Assembly (NCBI GenBank): GCA_029778615.1
Contig: JAKOPZ010000308.1
Location: forward strand, 1-56,828
From: Chloroflexota bacterium
GTDB lineage: Bacteria; Chloroflexota; Anaerolineae; UBA4142; SHND01
Direction of reading: 5' to 3'
Length of the DNA stretch: 56,828 nucleotides
The position numbers were made by a program, and so were the translations under genes. Below are positions 17,558 to 26,875 of this stretch, piece after piece. The stretch's first letter is position 1. Every line of letters begins with the position of its first letter. The notes beneath the pieces were generated by a model. That model had not been told where the DNA came from. It searched no databases and worked only from the letters and a program-made list of their open reading frames with translations.

Positions 17558-18736
17558 ATGCGTGAAGCAGTAATCGTATCCGGCGTCCGCACCGCCGTCG
17601 GCAAAGCGCCGCGCGGGAAATTGCGCACGACGCGACCCGACGACCTCGCGGGCATTGTGGTGAAAGAAGCATTCGAACGCGCGGGCGGATTGAAACCCGA
17701 AGATGTGGACGATGTGATTATCGGCTGCGCGATGCCCGAAGGCGAACAAGGGTTGAATATGGGTCGTATCGCCGCGCTGCGCGCAGGTTTGCCGAATATC
17801 GTGACGGGCATGACGGTGAATCGTTTTTGCGCGTCGGGCGTGCAAACCATCGCGCTTGCCGCGCAGCAAATTCGCGCGGGCTGGGGCGACTGCATTATCG
17901 CGGGCGGCGCGGAATCCATGAGCATGGTGCCGATGACGGGTTTTCATTTCGCGCCGAATCCGTATCTCGCGTTGGAATATCCCGCCGTGTATTTGGGCAT
18001 GGGCTTGACCGCCGAAAATGTCGCGGAGCAATATCAAATTTCCCGCGAGGCGCAAGACCAATTCGCGTTTCGTTCACACAAGAACGCGATTGCGGCGATT
18101 GAAGCAGGCAGATTCAAAGAGCAAGTTGTGCCGTTGAACGTGCAATTGGTCGAAACCGAAAACGGCGGTACGAAAGAACAAAAATATATTTTCGATACAG
18201 ACGAAGGTCCGCGCCGCGACACCACGCTCGAAGCATTGGCGAATTTGAAACCGGTGTTTCGCAATGGCGGCAGTGTCACGGCGGGCAATTCGTCGCAAAC
18301 GAGCGACGGCGCGGGTGCCGTCGTCGTCATGTCGGATGAAAAAGCGCGCGCGTTGGGAATGAAACCGCTCGTGCGGATGGTCTCGTTCGCGGTCGGCGGC
18401 GTCGGTCCCGAAGTGATGGGCATCGGTCCCGTCGTCGCGATTCCGAAAGCATTGAAACTCGCGGGCTTGGAATTAAAAGACATTGACGTTATCGAATTGA
18501 ACGAAGCGTTCGCCGCGCAAGCCGTCGCGGTGATTCGCCAACTCGAAATAGATGAAGAAAAAGTGAACGTCAACGGCGGCGCGGTCGCGCTCGGTCATCC
18601 GCTCGGCGCAACGGGCGCGAAACTTACCGTGCAGCTCATTCACGAATTAAAACGCCGCAAGGCGCGCTATGGCATGGTCACCATGTGCATCGGCGGCGGC
18701 ATGGGCGCGGCGGGAATTTTTGAAAATATCGGGTAA
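17558..18736 (+). CDS. fadA: Acetyl-CoA acyltransferase (3-ketoacyl-CoA thiolase)
   Basis: 392 residues, full family length. The nucleophilic Cys is in NRFCASG, the His in [15 protein letters not shown] and the second Cys in [15 protein letters not shown] is also present. It lies 95 nt after fadN behind a GAGGAGAAC ribosome site. It cleaves 3-ketoacyl-CoA to acetyl-CoA and a shortened acyl-CoA. Confidence 0.95.
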   Translation: MREAVIVSGVRTAVGKAPRGKLRTTRPDDLAGIVVKEAFERAGGLKPEDVDDVIIGCAMPEGEQGLNMGRIAALRAGLPNIVTGMTVNRFCASGVQTIALAAQQIRAGWGDCIIAGGAESMSMVPMTGFHFAPNPYLALEYPAVYLGMGLTAENVAEQYQISREAQDQFAFRSHKNAIAAIEAGRFKEQVVPLNVQLVETENGGTKEQKYIFDTDEGPRRDTTLEALANLKPVFRNGGSVTAGNSSQTSDGAGAVVVMSDEKARALGMKPLVRMVSFAVGGVGPEVMGIGPVVAIPKALKLAGLELKDIDVIELNEAFAAQAVAVIRQLEIDEEKVNVNGGAVALGHPLGATGAKLTVQLIHELKRRKARYGMVTMCIGGGMGAAGIFENIG

Positions 18737-18795
18737 GTGGGAAAGCGACAATGTGCGTCTTGTGAACGCGCGTTGTGCATGAAACTGGCAAAGAA

Positions 18796-18829
18796 AAATT
18801 ACGTCCCCCAATTCGGGACGTAATTTTTT
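18796..18829 (+). terminator. Rho-independent terminator after fadA
   Basis: AAATTACGTCCC (18796-18807), 7-nt loop, GGGACGTAATTT (18815-18826), ending in a run of six T. The 12-bp stem is perfect. Confidence 0.85.
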
Positions 18830-18840
18830 GTTTCGAAATC

Positions 18841-18940
18841 GTCTCACCCTACTCCGCGCTCTTGGGGGGAAAGAGAGCGAGTGGACCACACTGCCAATCC
18901 ACGCCCGGCTCGACATGGATTGATTGCGTAGGGGTGAGAC
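18841..18940. repeat. 100-bp unit with terminal inverted repeats
   Basis: GTCTCACCCTAC at the left end is matched by GTAGGGGTGAGAC at the right (12 bp plus one bulge). The interior has a GCGCTCTTGG...GAGAGCG pairing. It is possibly another miniature element; only this copy is visible. It fills part of the 355-bp gap between fadA and the E1 gene, which otherwise holds the terminator and the hairpin at 18994-19049. Confidence 0.45.
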
Positions 18941-18993
18941 GCCATTATTTTACATGGATGTTCCATTTTTGAAAACAACGCGCGCGTAGGGAT

Positions 18994-19049
18994 AAAGCAT
19001 TCACCTCCACAATTGCTTTTAGCGCCGCGCGCGCGATGGTGAATGCTTT
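18994..19049 (+). promoter_or_regulatory. Leader hairpin before the E1 gene
   Basis: AAAGCATTCACC (18994-19005) and GGTGAATGCTTT (19038-19049) form a perfect 12-bp inverted repeat with a 32-nt loop, 42 nt before the start. It could be an operator or an RNA structure; there is no T run, so not a typical terminator. Confidence 0.4.
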
Positions 19050-19091
19050 CCTCTACTTGCCAAGCATCAAAATTTCAACAGAATACAGCGT

Positions 19092-21170
19092 ATGCAAAAT
19101 CTCGACTGGCGCAGTGTGGCGCGGCATGTTCTCCTCGCGCGAGAACTCGACCAACTCGAAGAGCGTGAACTCGTCGCGGGAAAAATGAACGACCCGCGCA
19201 AAATGGTGAAATATCAATTCAGCGCGGGCGGACATGAACTCGTCCAGGTGCTGCTCGCGGGAGCGCTCGACCATCCCCACGACGCGGCGGGCGTGTATTA
19301 TCGTTCGCGTCCGTTCATGTTGAGCATCGGTCTCACGTTGCGCGAAGCGTTGGCGGCGGGCATGGCGCGCATGGGTTCGCCGAGCGACGGACGCGATGTT
19401 GGCGTCGTGTTCAACTTGCCCTCGCGCGGGCGCGCCACCGCGCTGCCGAGTGCGGGCGATGTCGGTTCGCAGTATTCGCCGTCGGCGGGTTGGGCGCATG
19501 CGATTCGTTACCGCGCGCGCGTTTTGCAAGAACGCGAATGGGAAGGTGCGATTGCGGTGGCGATGGGCGGCGACGCGAGCGTGGCGTCGAATGGGTTTTG
19601 GGCGGCGCTCAATATCGCGACGACGCAAAATTTGCCGCTGCTGTTTTGGATTGAAGATAACGGTTACGGCATTTCCGTTCCCGCACACCTGCAGAATCCG
19701 AATGGCAACATCGCGGCGAATCTCGCCTCGTACGGCAATCTGAAAATTTTTGAATGTGACGGCACCAGTCCGCGCGACGCCGCGCAGACGATTTATGACG
19801 CAGTGCGTTATACGCGTGAGCACGGCACCGCGCTCGCGCGTTTGCGCGTGCCGCGTTTGCAAGGACACACCTACGGCGAAGACCAGCGCGCGTACAAAAG
19901 CGAGGGCCAAATCGCGCGCGAATTTGAAAGCGACCCCGTTTTGCGTTTGCGCGAATTTGTTTTGCAAAATGGAATGTCCGCGCGGGAATGGGACGCATTG
20001 GTGGACAACGTGCGCGCCGCGTTGCGCGACGCGTTGACCGAAGCGGAAGCGCTGCCCGACCCGGACCCCGCGCAAGCGACGCGTTTTGTTTTTTTTGACG
20101 GTACGGCGAATGCACAAGGCGGTTTGCGGCAGGAAAACGCGAATGTGGAAATCAGCGCGCCCGCGACACCACAACGCGACGGTGTTCGCATGAACATGCT
20201 CGACGCGATTCGCAAAACGCTCGAACATGAATTACGCGTGAACCCGCGTATGCTCTTGTTTGGCGAAGATGTGGGACCGCGCGGCGGCGTACATCGCGCC
20301 ACCGTCGGCTTGCAAAAAGAATTTGGCGACGCGCGCGTGTTTGATACATCGTTGAACGAAGAAGGCATCCTGGGGCGCGCGCTCGGACTCGCATGGGCGG
20401 GACTCTTGCCCGTGCCCGAAATTCAATTTCGCCAGTACGCCGACCCCGCGCAAAATCAACTCGACGACATTGGCACGACGCGCTGGCGCACCGCAAACAA
20501 ATTTGCCAACCCGATGGTGGTGCGCATGCCGCTCGGCTTTACGTTCAAACAATTCGGCGCGCTCGGCGACCCGTGGCACAGTCCAACCGCCGAAGTGATT
20601 TACGCGCACATGCCCGGTTGGCGCGTCGCGTTTCCGAGCAATGCGGAGGACGCGGTTGGACTTTTGCGAACCGCACTGCGTGGCGATGACCCAACAATTT
20701 TCCTCGAACATCGCGCGCTGCTCGACACAAACAACGCGCGGCGTTTGTATCCGGGCGACGAATTTTGTCTGCCCTTCGGCACTGCCTCGCGGATTGCGCA
20801 AGGCGACGAACTCACGGTGATTACATGGGGTGAATGCGTGTATCGCTGCCTTCACGCTGCCAGAACCTTCGAGGGGCGCGTCGAAATTTTGGATTTGCGA
20901 ACGATTGTGCCGTGGGACAAGGAAGCGGTTTTGGCTTCGGTGAAAAAAACAGGCAAGGCAATGGTGGTGCATGAAGATTTGCACACGGCTGGATTCGCGG
21001 GTGAAATTATTGCGACGCTTGCGCGTGACGCGTTTCTCGATTTGGACGCGCCCATCGAACGGATTGCCACTGCCGACGCGCCGATTCCTTTTAGCGTAGA
21101 ATTGTTGAACGCGGTGATTCCATCTGTGGAAAAAATCCGCGCGACGATGGAAAGACTATTGAAATTTTAG
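19092..21170 (+). CDS. 2-oxoacid (branched-chain) dehydrogenase E1, fused alpha and beta subunits
   Basis: 692 residues. Residues 1-330 are the alpha part, with the thiamine-diphosphate motif running from GGDASVASNGFWAALN to EDNGYGIS. Residues ~355-690 are the beta part (MNMLDAIRKTLEHELR, LLFGEDVG, GVHRATVGLQKEFG, EIQFRQYADPA, HSPTAEVIYAHMPGW, VHEDLHTAGFAGEI). The N-terminal YRSRP and HPHD pattern fits branched-chain E1. Fused E1 of this kind usually works with separate E2 and E3, which are not in the window. The neighbouring fad genes support an acyl-CoA catabolism context. The ribosome site before ATG 19092 is weak. Confidence 0.9.
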   Translation: MQNLDWRSVARHVLLARELDQLEERELVAGKMNDPRKMVKYQFSAGGHELVQVLLAGALDHPHDAAGVYYRSRPFMLSIGLTLREALAAGMARMGSPSDGRDVGVVFNLPSRGRATALPSAGDVGSQYSPSAGWAHAIRYRARVLQEREWEGAIAVAMGGDASVASNGFWAALNIATTQNLPLLFWIEDNGYGISVPAHLQNPNGNIAANLASYGNLKIFECDGTSPRDAAQTIYDAVRYTREHGTALARLRVPRLQGHTYGEDQRAYKSEGQIAREFESDPVLRLREFVLQNGMSAREWDALVDNVRAALRDALTEAEALPDPDPAQATRFVFFDGTANAQGGLRQENANVEISAPATPQRDGVRMNMLDAIRKTLEHELRVNPRMLLFGEDVGPRGGVHRATVGLQKEFGDARVFDTSLNEEGILGRALGLAWAGLLPVPEIQFRQYADPAQNQLDDIGTTRWRTANKFANPMVVRMPLGFTFKQFGALGDPWHSPTAEVIYAHMPGWRVAFPSNAEDAVGLLRTALRGDDPTIFLEHRALLDTNNARRLYPGDEFCLPFGTASRIAQGDELTVITWGECVYRCLHAARTFEGRVEILDLRTIVPWDKEAVLASVKKTGKAMVVHEDLHTAGFAGEIIATLARDAFLDLDAPIERIATADAPIPFSVELLNAVIPSVEKIRATMERLLKF

Positions 21171-21189
21171 TTGTGAGGTATGGAGGTTG

Positions 21190-21237
21190 GAGACTAGAGA
21201 CTAGCGATTGAGTCTTCGGTCTCCAGTCTCTAGTCTT
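21190..21237. repeat. Self-complementary 'GAGACTAG' array
   Basis: GACTAGAGACT on the left pairs perfectly (11 bp) with AGTCTCTAGTC on the right. It is the same word family as the fadN-fadA spacer. It occupies the spacer between the E1 gene and the next phosphatase gene and abuts its start codon. Confidence 0.7.
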
Positions 21238-21242
21238 TTCTC

Positions 21243-23396
21243 TTGCTCGACCTCAACGCCTTTCATCACCTCCCTCAACTCGATTCGCTCTTTGACGACA
21301 TCGCGCGCGAGGACGCGGGCTTGGTCGTTGTGGCGGGTTTGGACGCGCGCCCGCATTTGGAAAACGAAGCACAGGCGAGCGGGCGCGGCGTTGTCTTTGG
21401 CATCCTGGCGCGCAAAATATTTGCCGCACATCCCCACACGCGCGCGGCGATTGTGAGCGAGCATAAAGACGCACAACTGCGATTGTCGTCGCGCACGCGC
21501 GGGCGCGCGAAGACTTTTTATCCGGGCGGAGAAGAAGATTTTGGAACGGCGCTGGGACGCGCGATGGAGCGCGGGTATCCGCTGGTGTTTTCTGAAAAAT
21601 TTTCGCGTGAATGCATTGAACCCGCGTTACAAGCCGCGCAGCGCGGACGCCGCATTGTTACGCAAATGGACACGCCGCTCGCGGGCGCGTGGGTTGTGCG
21701 CGAATTGCGTAACGAAATCGAGAGCGACGCGCTGTTAAAACAAGTGCGCGCGGTCATTGCGGTGCAGCGCATGCAGACTTTGTGTGAGGATTGCAAAATC
21801 CGCGACGGCGAATTTTTTCGCGCGGGCGGCTGTCCAAAATGCGGCAACACGGGACGGCGCGGTGAAATTAGCATTTTTGATGTGTGGCGCGCGGACGCGC
21901 GTAAAAATCCGTTGGAAACACCGAGTGTCTTGTCCTTTGAAACGTACGCGCAAGAATTGGCGCAACAGGGATTTCTAGCGCGCGAGGACGTACGCGATTT
22001 GAATGCGGCGCAGTTGCATCGTCTCTTTCATTTGCTCACGGCGAGCGAACGCCATGCCCTGCGCGCAACCCAATCCTTGCGCACCGAAGTTCTCGATTTG
22101 CGTACCAAAGCGCACACGTACGAACAACAATACTATGTTTCAATGGCGCTGCAGCAGGTCGGATATAAATTGCTAGAGGTGGAATCGGTGCGCGAGTTGG
22201 GCGAACATATTTTTCGGCGCGCGCAAGATTTGTGCGGCGCCGACCGCGCGGTGTTGTATCTATTGCATCCCGACCAAACGGCAGAATTGGTCGCGCTGCA
22301 TGGCTGGGACGCGCGCTGGCTGAATGTGCGTGTGTCGTACGAAGAATTGTTTCGCTCAAAGGATGCGGGCGAGGGACATTTGCCGTTTGTGGGGTACCCG
22401 CCGGGAATTCCAAAGCGCACGGCAGACCAAGAAGGCGCGTATGTGCGCGCGGGACTGCGCGTGCCGCTCGTCGCCCAGCGCGAAGTCGTCGGGGCAATGC
22501 TTTTTCACAGCACGGCGCGCGCGAGTTTTACCCCCGGCGAAGCTGCATTGCTGCACGCGTTGGCGAACGCGGGCGCGGCGGCGATTCAGCGCGCGGACCT
22601 GATTGGAAATTTGCGCGACAAAATTTTGCAGCTCGAAGCGGCGCAAGCGCAAATCGCTCAAAAGGAGCGGCTCGAACGCGAATTGGAATTGGCGCGCACG
22701 GTGCAGCAAAATATGCTGCCGCATCAATTTCCGCTCGTCGCAGGCGCGCGCTTTTATGCGCGTAATGAACCGGCGCGTCAGGTGGGCGGGGATTTTTATG
22801 ATGTCTTTTTGTTGGACGAGAATCGCGTGGGGGTGGTGATTGCGGATGTTTCGGACAAAGGGATGCCTGCCGCGTTGTTTATGGCGTTAACGCGCAGTCT
22901 TGTACGCGCCGAAGCGCAGCGCGAGGTTTCGCCCGAAAAAGTTTTGCGCCGCGTGCATCGGCTCTTGCTCGATTTGGCAGAGCCGACACAATTCGTCACG
23001 TTATTTTACGGCGTGCTGGACATCACCCAACGCTATTTGAATTTTGTGCGCGCGGGGCATGATTATCCGTTGCTGGTGCGCGGCGACCAAGTTATCATTT
23101 TGCGCGGGGCGGGAACGATGTTGGGATTGTTGGATGAAAGCGAAGTGATTTTGCAAGAGCAGCAAATTGCGTTGCAGCGCGGCGACCGCCTCGTGTTGTA
23201 CACGGACGGGATGACGGATGCTATCAATCGCGCCCAAGCCCCGTTCGGTCGCGACCAACTGGAGCAAGCGGCGCTGAAAAATTTTATGCTGTCGCTTGAA
23301 AAAATGGGGGACGCGTTGTTCAACACTGTCGCGCGGCATCAAGGCGACGCGGAGCGGTTTGATGATATGACATTGCTGCTTGTAGAGTTGAAATAA
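21243..23396 (+). CDS. Degenerate GspE/PilB-like domain + GAF + RsbU-type PP2C phosphatase
   Basis: 717 residues. The first ~240 look like the C-terminal half of a type II secretion/pilus ATPase that has lost its P-loop: AGLVVVAGLDARPHLE stands where GLVLVTGPTGSGKTTTL would be. MDTPLAGAWVVREL and the family's tetracysteine zinc site (C181, C184, C197, C200: LCEDC...GCPKCGNTGRRGE) follow. A GAF domain occupies about 310-460, a coiled linker 465-500, and a SpoIIE/RsbU phosphatase 510-717 with QVGGDFYD, IADVSDKG, LYTDGMTDA and FDDMTLLLVE. It is probably a phosphatase regulated by the GAF domain; the secretion-ATPase-like domain may dock on a pilus or secretion machine. The start is TTG 21243, with no ribosome site because the repeat precedes it. 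Confidence 0.85.
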   Translation: MLDLNAFHHLPQLDSLFDDIAREDAGLVVVAGLDARPHLENEAQASGRGVVFGILARKIFAAHPHTRAAIVSEHKDAQLRLSSRTRGRAKTFYPGGEEDFGTALGRAMERGYPLVFSEKFSRECIEPALQAAQRGRRIVTQMDTPLAGAWVVRELRNEIESDALLKQVRAVIAVQRMQTLCEDCKIRDGEFFRAGGCPKCGNTGRRGEISIFDVWRADARKNPLETPSVLSFETYAQELAQQGFLAREDVRDLNAAQLHRLFHLLTASERHALRATQSLRTEVLDLRTKAHTYEQQYYVSMALQQVGYKLLEVESVRELGEHIFRRAQDLCGADRAVLYLLHPDQTAELVALHGWDARWLNVRVSYEELFRSKDAGEGHLPFVGYPPGIPKRTADQEGAYVRAGLRVPLVAQREVVGAMLFHSTARASFTPGEAALLHALANAGAAAIQRADLIGNLRDKILQLEAAQAQIAQKERLERELELARTVQQNMLPHQFPLVAGARFYARNEPARQVGGDFYDVFLLDENRVGVVIADVSDKGMPAALFMALTRSLVRAEAQREVSPEKVLRRVHRLLLDLAEPTQFVTLFYGVLDITQRYLNFVRAGHDYPLLVRGDQVIILRGAGTMLGLLDESEVILQEQQIALQRGDRLVLYTDGMTDAINRAQAPFGRDQLEQAALKNFMLSLEKMGDALFNTVARHQGDAERFDDMTLLLVELK

Positions 23397-23423
23397 AAAT
23401 CGTCCTCATCGGACGATTTTTTT
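23395..23423. terminator. Bidirectional terminator between convergent genes
   Basis: AAAAATCGTCC (23395-23405), TCATC loop, GGACGATTTTT (23411-23421). There are T runs on both strands, serving the phosphatase gene and the minus-strand dha operon. Confidence 0.85.
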
Positions 23424-25863
23424 ATTCCATCGCGCGCTGCGCGTCGGTCTGCGCGTCCGCGAAATGTACTTCGCGGATCATTTCTTTCGCTTGAGGAATG
23501 AGCGAGGCGGACATGGAGAGTTCATCTATGCCGAGACCGACGAGGAGAGGAATCGCGCGCGGGTCGCCGCCCATTTCGCCGCACACGCCGACGCGTTTGC
23601 TGTGCGCGTGCGCGGCTTGTACGACATTGGCAATCAATTTTAGAACGGCGGGATGAAATGAATCGGCAAGTCCCGCGACATTTGGATTGCCGCGTTCGGC
23701 GGCGAGTGTGTATTGGGTTAAATCGTTCGTGCCGATGGAAAAGAAATCTATCTCGCGCGCGAATGCGTTCGCGTGCAATGCCGCGCTCGGAACCTCGACC
23801 ATGATGCCGGTCTCGATATGTTCGGGGACGGGGATGTTTTGGGTGCGCAATTCCGCGCGACATTCGTTCAGCAACGTTTTTGCATCGCGAAATTCCTTTA
23901 AGGTTGATACCATCGGAAACATGACGCGCACGGGAAATTCCTCTGCAACACGAAGAATCGCGCGCAGCTGCGTTTTGAATAATTCGGGCTGCGCGAGTGA
24001 GAGACGCAAACCGCGCATTCCCAAAAACGGATTCGCTTCGAGCGGCATATCCACGTAGGGCAGCGGTTTGTCGCCGCCAATGTCGAGCGTGCGAATCACC
24101 AGCGCGCGATTTTGCAGCGCGACGGCGACGGCGCGATACGTTTCAAATTGCTCTTGTTCACCCGGCGCGTCGCGGCGATTCAAAAATAAAAATTCGGTAC
24201 GGAACAAACCAATTGCTTCCGCGCCCATTTCCACAGCCCGGCGCGCATCATTGACGGAACCGATGTTCGCCGCGATTTCGACGCGGTGTCCGTCACGTGT
24301 GAGCGCGGGCGCATGACGCGCGACGTTTGCGTTTTGTGCCACGCGGTCTGCTTGCCCTCGATTTTTTTCGTAGTCGGTTAACTGTTCGGCGGAAGGATTC
24401 ACCCACACGCGCCCGCGCGTGCCGTCCACAATCAACGTATCGCCATCGTTCACGCGCAAAATTTTTTCACCCAAAGCGACAACGGCGGGAATGCCCAAAC
24501 TTTTGGCGAGAATCGCGCTGTGCCCTGTCGGGGCGCCGTAAGCGGTGCAAATGGCGTGTACGCTTTGCGGGTCGAGCTGTGCGGTCTCGGCAGGCGTAAG
24601 GTCGGGCGCGACGAGAATGTCTTGATCAGAAAAAATGGTTTGCGTGACACCGAGCAGGTTTATCAACACTTGATGGGAAACTGCGCGCACGTCCGCCGCG
24701 CGTGCGCGCAGATATTCGTCCTCTAACGCATCGTACTGCGAGGCAATTTGAGCGGCGGCCATTTCGAACGCGCGGGCGGCGTTGATTTTATGTTCAAAAA
24801 TCGCGCGGCGCGCGGGTTCTTGCAGCGCTTCGTCTTGGAGCATCAACATTTGCGCGACAAAAATTTCGGCTGGGTCAGAGTTGCCGCCTTCCATCAGCGC
24901 GCGGTGCGCTTGCTGCAATTGGATTTGCGCGGCGCGAATCGCTCGGTTCAAACGCGCCCACTCGCGCGGCGGGTCGTCAATTGTATTGTGTGGAATGGCG
25001 GGAAGAATTGGGCGATAGAGGCGCGCGCTGCCAAGCGCATAGCCGGGGGACGCCGCATGTCCGACAATTTCATTTTCAACGCGCGCGGATGTCTGTGGAA
25101 TTTTTTGCGCGGGCGGGGATAATGTTTCGTGGTCGCCAAAATTTTCGCGCGCCAATTCTTGCAATGCGTCGAGCGCGTCTTGCGCGTCCGCGCCGCGCGC
25201 GAGAATTTTGATTTGATGTCCTTGCAGAACGCCGAGCGTGGTAACGGCATTGATGCTTTTCGCGTTCACGGGTCCGCGTGCGTTGGTCAAATCTTGGACG
25301 CGCACAGCGGCATTGAAACGCGCGGCGGTGCGGACAAATTTCGCGGCGGGGCGCGCGTGCAAACCCAAACGGTTTGTGACGAGCAAGGTAGTTTCCAAAA
25401 CAGGTTCGTCAGCAAACTGTTGTGCGTCGGACGCAAGCGGCACATCGAAAGTGATGTGTTCGAGTTGCGCGAGTTTGGCTCGGAGCGCGTTGCGCGCTTG
25501 ATTGACCACTGTCTCGAGCGGACTGCCCAACCGCGCCTGAACGGCGGCGGCGAGTCCGCCTTCGACGAGCGGCGCGGGCGCGATGACAATGTGCGCGCGT
25601 TGCGCGGGCGGAAACATTTCGATGGCGAGTTCGGTCGAAAGAATCGCACTACCTAAATCAACCAGCACGACAACGCCCTCATCGGAATAGACTTGGACAA
25701 TCGCGCGGTGAATGAGATTGGCGTCAGTGCCAAGTGGTTGGTTGTCCAAGTCTATGCCTCCCGCCAGCGCGATTTGCACATCGCTGCCTGCCATGCCGCG
25801 CATGAGTTCGGCAACGCCTTGCGCCAATTTCGCGCTGTGAGAGACAATAACCAGTCCAACCAT
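23422..25863 (-). CDS. dhaM: DhaM: EIIA(Man-like)-HPr-Enzyme I phosphoryl donor for DHA kinase
   Basis: 813 residues. The DhaM EIIA domain (1-130) has H9 in IVSHSAKLA. The HPr domain (~155-245) has H169 in GLHARPA. Enzyme I (~265-800) has the active His H448 in GAPTGHSAILA, with LFRTEFLFL, the FSIGTNDLTQYTLA loop and VCGEMGGDP carrying the conserved Cys. All three phosphorylation sites are present, so the protein can pass phosphate from PEP to DhaL-ADP without a separate PTS. It is the last gene of the operon that starts with dhaK. The fused complete Enzyme I is longer than the E. coli DhaM, whose EI part is truncated. Confidence 0.95.
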   Translation of the reverse strand: MVGLVIVSHSAKLAQGVAELMRGMAGSDVQIALAGGIDLDNQPLGTDANLIHRAIVQVYSDEGVVVLVDLGSAILSTELAIEMFPPAQRAHIVIAPAPLVEGGLAAAVQARLGSPLETVVNQARNALRAKLAQLEHITFDVPLASDAQQFADEPVLETTLLVTNRLGLHARPAAKFVRTAARFNAAVRVQDLTNARGPVNAKSINAVTTLGVLQGHQIKILARGADAQDALDALQELARENFGDHETLSPPAQKIPQTSARVENEIVGHAASPGYALGSARLYRPILPAIPHNTIDDPPREWARLNRAIRAAQIQLQQAHRALMEGGNSDPAEIFVAQMLMLQDEALQEPARRAIFEHKINAARAFEMAAAQIASQYDALEDEYLRARAADVRAVSHQVLINLLGVTQTIFSDQDILVAPDLTPAETAQLDPQSVHAICTAYGAPTGHSAILAKSLGIPAVVALGEKILRVNDGDTLIVDGTRGRVWVNPSAEQLTDYEKNRGQADRVAQNANVARHAPALTRDGHRVEIAANIGSVNDARRAVEMGAEAIGLFRTEFLFLNRRDAPGEQEQFETYRAVAVALQNRALVIRTLDIGGDKPLPYVDMPLEANPFLGMRGLRLSLAQPELFKTQLRAILRVAEEFPVRVMFPMVSTLKEFRDAKTLLNECRAELRTQNIPVPEHIETGIMVEVPSAALHANAFAREIDFFSIGTNDLTQYTLAAERGNPNVAGLADSFHPAVLKLIANVVQAAHAHSKRVGVCGEMGGDPRAIPLLVGLGIDELSMSASLIPQAKEMIREVHFADAQTDAQRAME

Positions 25864-25911
25864 TTTATGATTTGAGGTGTGGTGATTTTGAGTTGCGCGC
25901 GCGCCAAAATT

Positions 25912-26289
25912 TCAAGGAAACAAAAATGCGGTGGGCGCGCTGCCTTGCGCGAGAATGGTGTACGTCAACCAAAATCCGTACAACACGGTCAACCCACCAA
26001 CGACAATGCTCGCTTGCGTGACGAAACGTTCCATCCGCGCGCTCAGTCCCAAATCAAAGAGAATCGAACGCATCCCCAACATGGCGTGAACGGTGACGCT
26101 GATGAGAAACGCGAGTTCGGCGACAATGATGACGGGATTGCTCAAATACTCGATGACCTGCTTGAAATCGCGCAAGCCGCCTTCCGCGACAAAGTGATGC
26201 GCGACCATGTGCAAGCCGACGAGCAAGATGAGCAAGATGCCCGTGACCGCTTGCCAGAACCAACCCCAACTTGATTTTTTGTTTGGCAT
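25912..26289 (-). CDS. SdhD-like membrane anchor subunit
   Basis: 125 residues from ATG 26289 (TTG 26319 is an alternative start). Three hydrophobic helices: VTGILLILLVGLHMVAHHF, IIVAELAFLISVTVHAMLGMRSIL and ASIVVGGLTVLYGFWL. Histidines in GLHMVAHHF and VHAMLG are placed like heme-b ligands of complex II anchors. It lies downstream of the SdhC-like and SdhB-like genes in the glycerol operon. Likely role: quinone-site membrane subunit of the same complex. Confidence 0.75.
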   Translation of the reverse strand: MPNKKSSWGWFWQAVTGILLILLVGLHMVAHHFVAEGGLRDFKQVIEYLSNPVIIVAELAFLISVTVHAMLGMRSILFDLGLSARMERFVTQASIVVGGLTVLYGFWLTYTILAQGSAPTAFLFP

Positions 26290-26400
26290 TTTGATTTGGG
26301 CGAATGGAATTCGCAGCAACTCATTGCCAAGCCAACCTTTGTTGGCTGAAATTCGACGCAGGTCGAATTTGCTCTGCGTTGCCGCGATTTTAATCGCCCG

Positions 26401-26793
26401 CTAACCAGTAAAAATCTTGATTGCGCCAATGAGCAACGCAATCGCCGCGAAAAGCATCAACGCGACAAATAACGGTTTCTGTGCGCGCACGCCGCATCCA
26501 AATCCCGTCAGCGCGACGCGCAAACCATTTAATCCGTGAATGAGCAAGCCCGCGAGCAAAATTACGTCGAGCGCGAGAAAAAACGGTGAACGCACAATCG
26601 CCACAAATGGGTCCCAAGATTTCGGTCCCGCCGCGAGCATGGTCAGTACGACGAGATGAATGTACAAATACAAAACGAGTCCGAGCGCGGTGACGCGATT
26701 CAAAATGTACGCGAGCATTCCCAAACGCCAGGTGCGAAAGTCGAACCAGCGGAGGAAACGGAAACGAGAGAGTTCGGGACGATAGAGGTTCAT
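26401..26793 (-). CDS. SdhC-like membrane anchor subunit
   Basis: 130 residues from ATG 26793. ILNRVTALGLVLYLYIHLVVLT is the SdhC helix with the Arg/Ser-like quinone-site region and a heme-ligand His. Two further helices contain LLIHGLNGLRVAL and a Leu-rich C-terminus. The frame is open further upstream (to 27105), but that part overlaps sdhB in another frame. Upstream, in the spacer, is a GAGACTGG array. Confidence 0.75.
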   Translation of the reverse strand: MNLYRPELSRFRFLRWFDFRTWRLGMLAYILNRVTALGLVLYLYIHLVVLTMLAAGPKSWDPFVAIVRSPFFLALDVILLAGLLIHGLNGLRVALTGFGCGVRAQKPLFVALMLFAAIALLIGAIKIFTG

Positions 26794-26796
26794 GTT

Positions 26797-26833
26797 TGGA
26801 GAGTGAGACTGGAGACTGGAGATTGGAGATTTT
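26797..26833. repeat. 'GAGACTGGAGACTGG' tandem word array
   Basis: About four copies of a 7-8 nt GAGACTG/GGAGATT word in the sdhB-sdhC spacer, with only one arm present. Same family as 17464-17545 and 21190-21237. Confidence 0.6.
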
Positions 26834-26875
26834 TGATTCGCGAAATGCGATATGCCGTTCACCCTGTGCCAATGT

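Noticed and set aside
19053-20228. 391-codon minus-strand frame
   Set aside because: Antisense shadow of the E1 gene, which has clear catalytic motifs; GCGC-rich codons keep the opposite strand open.
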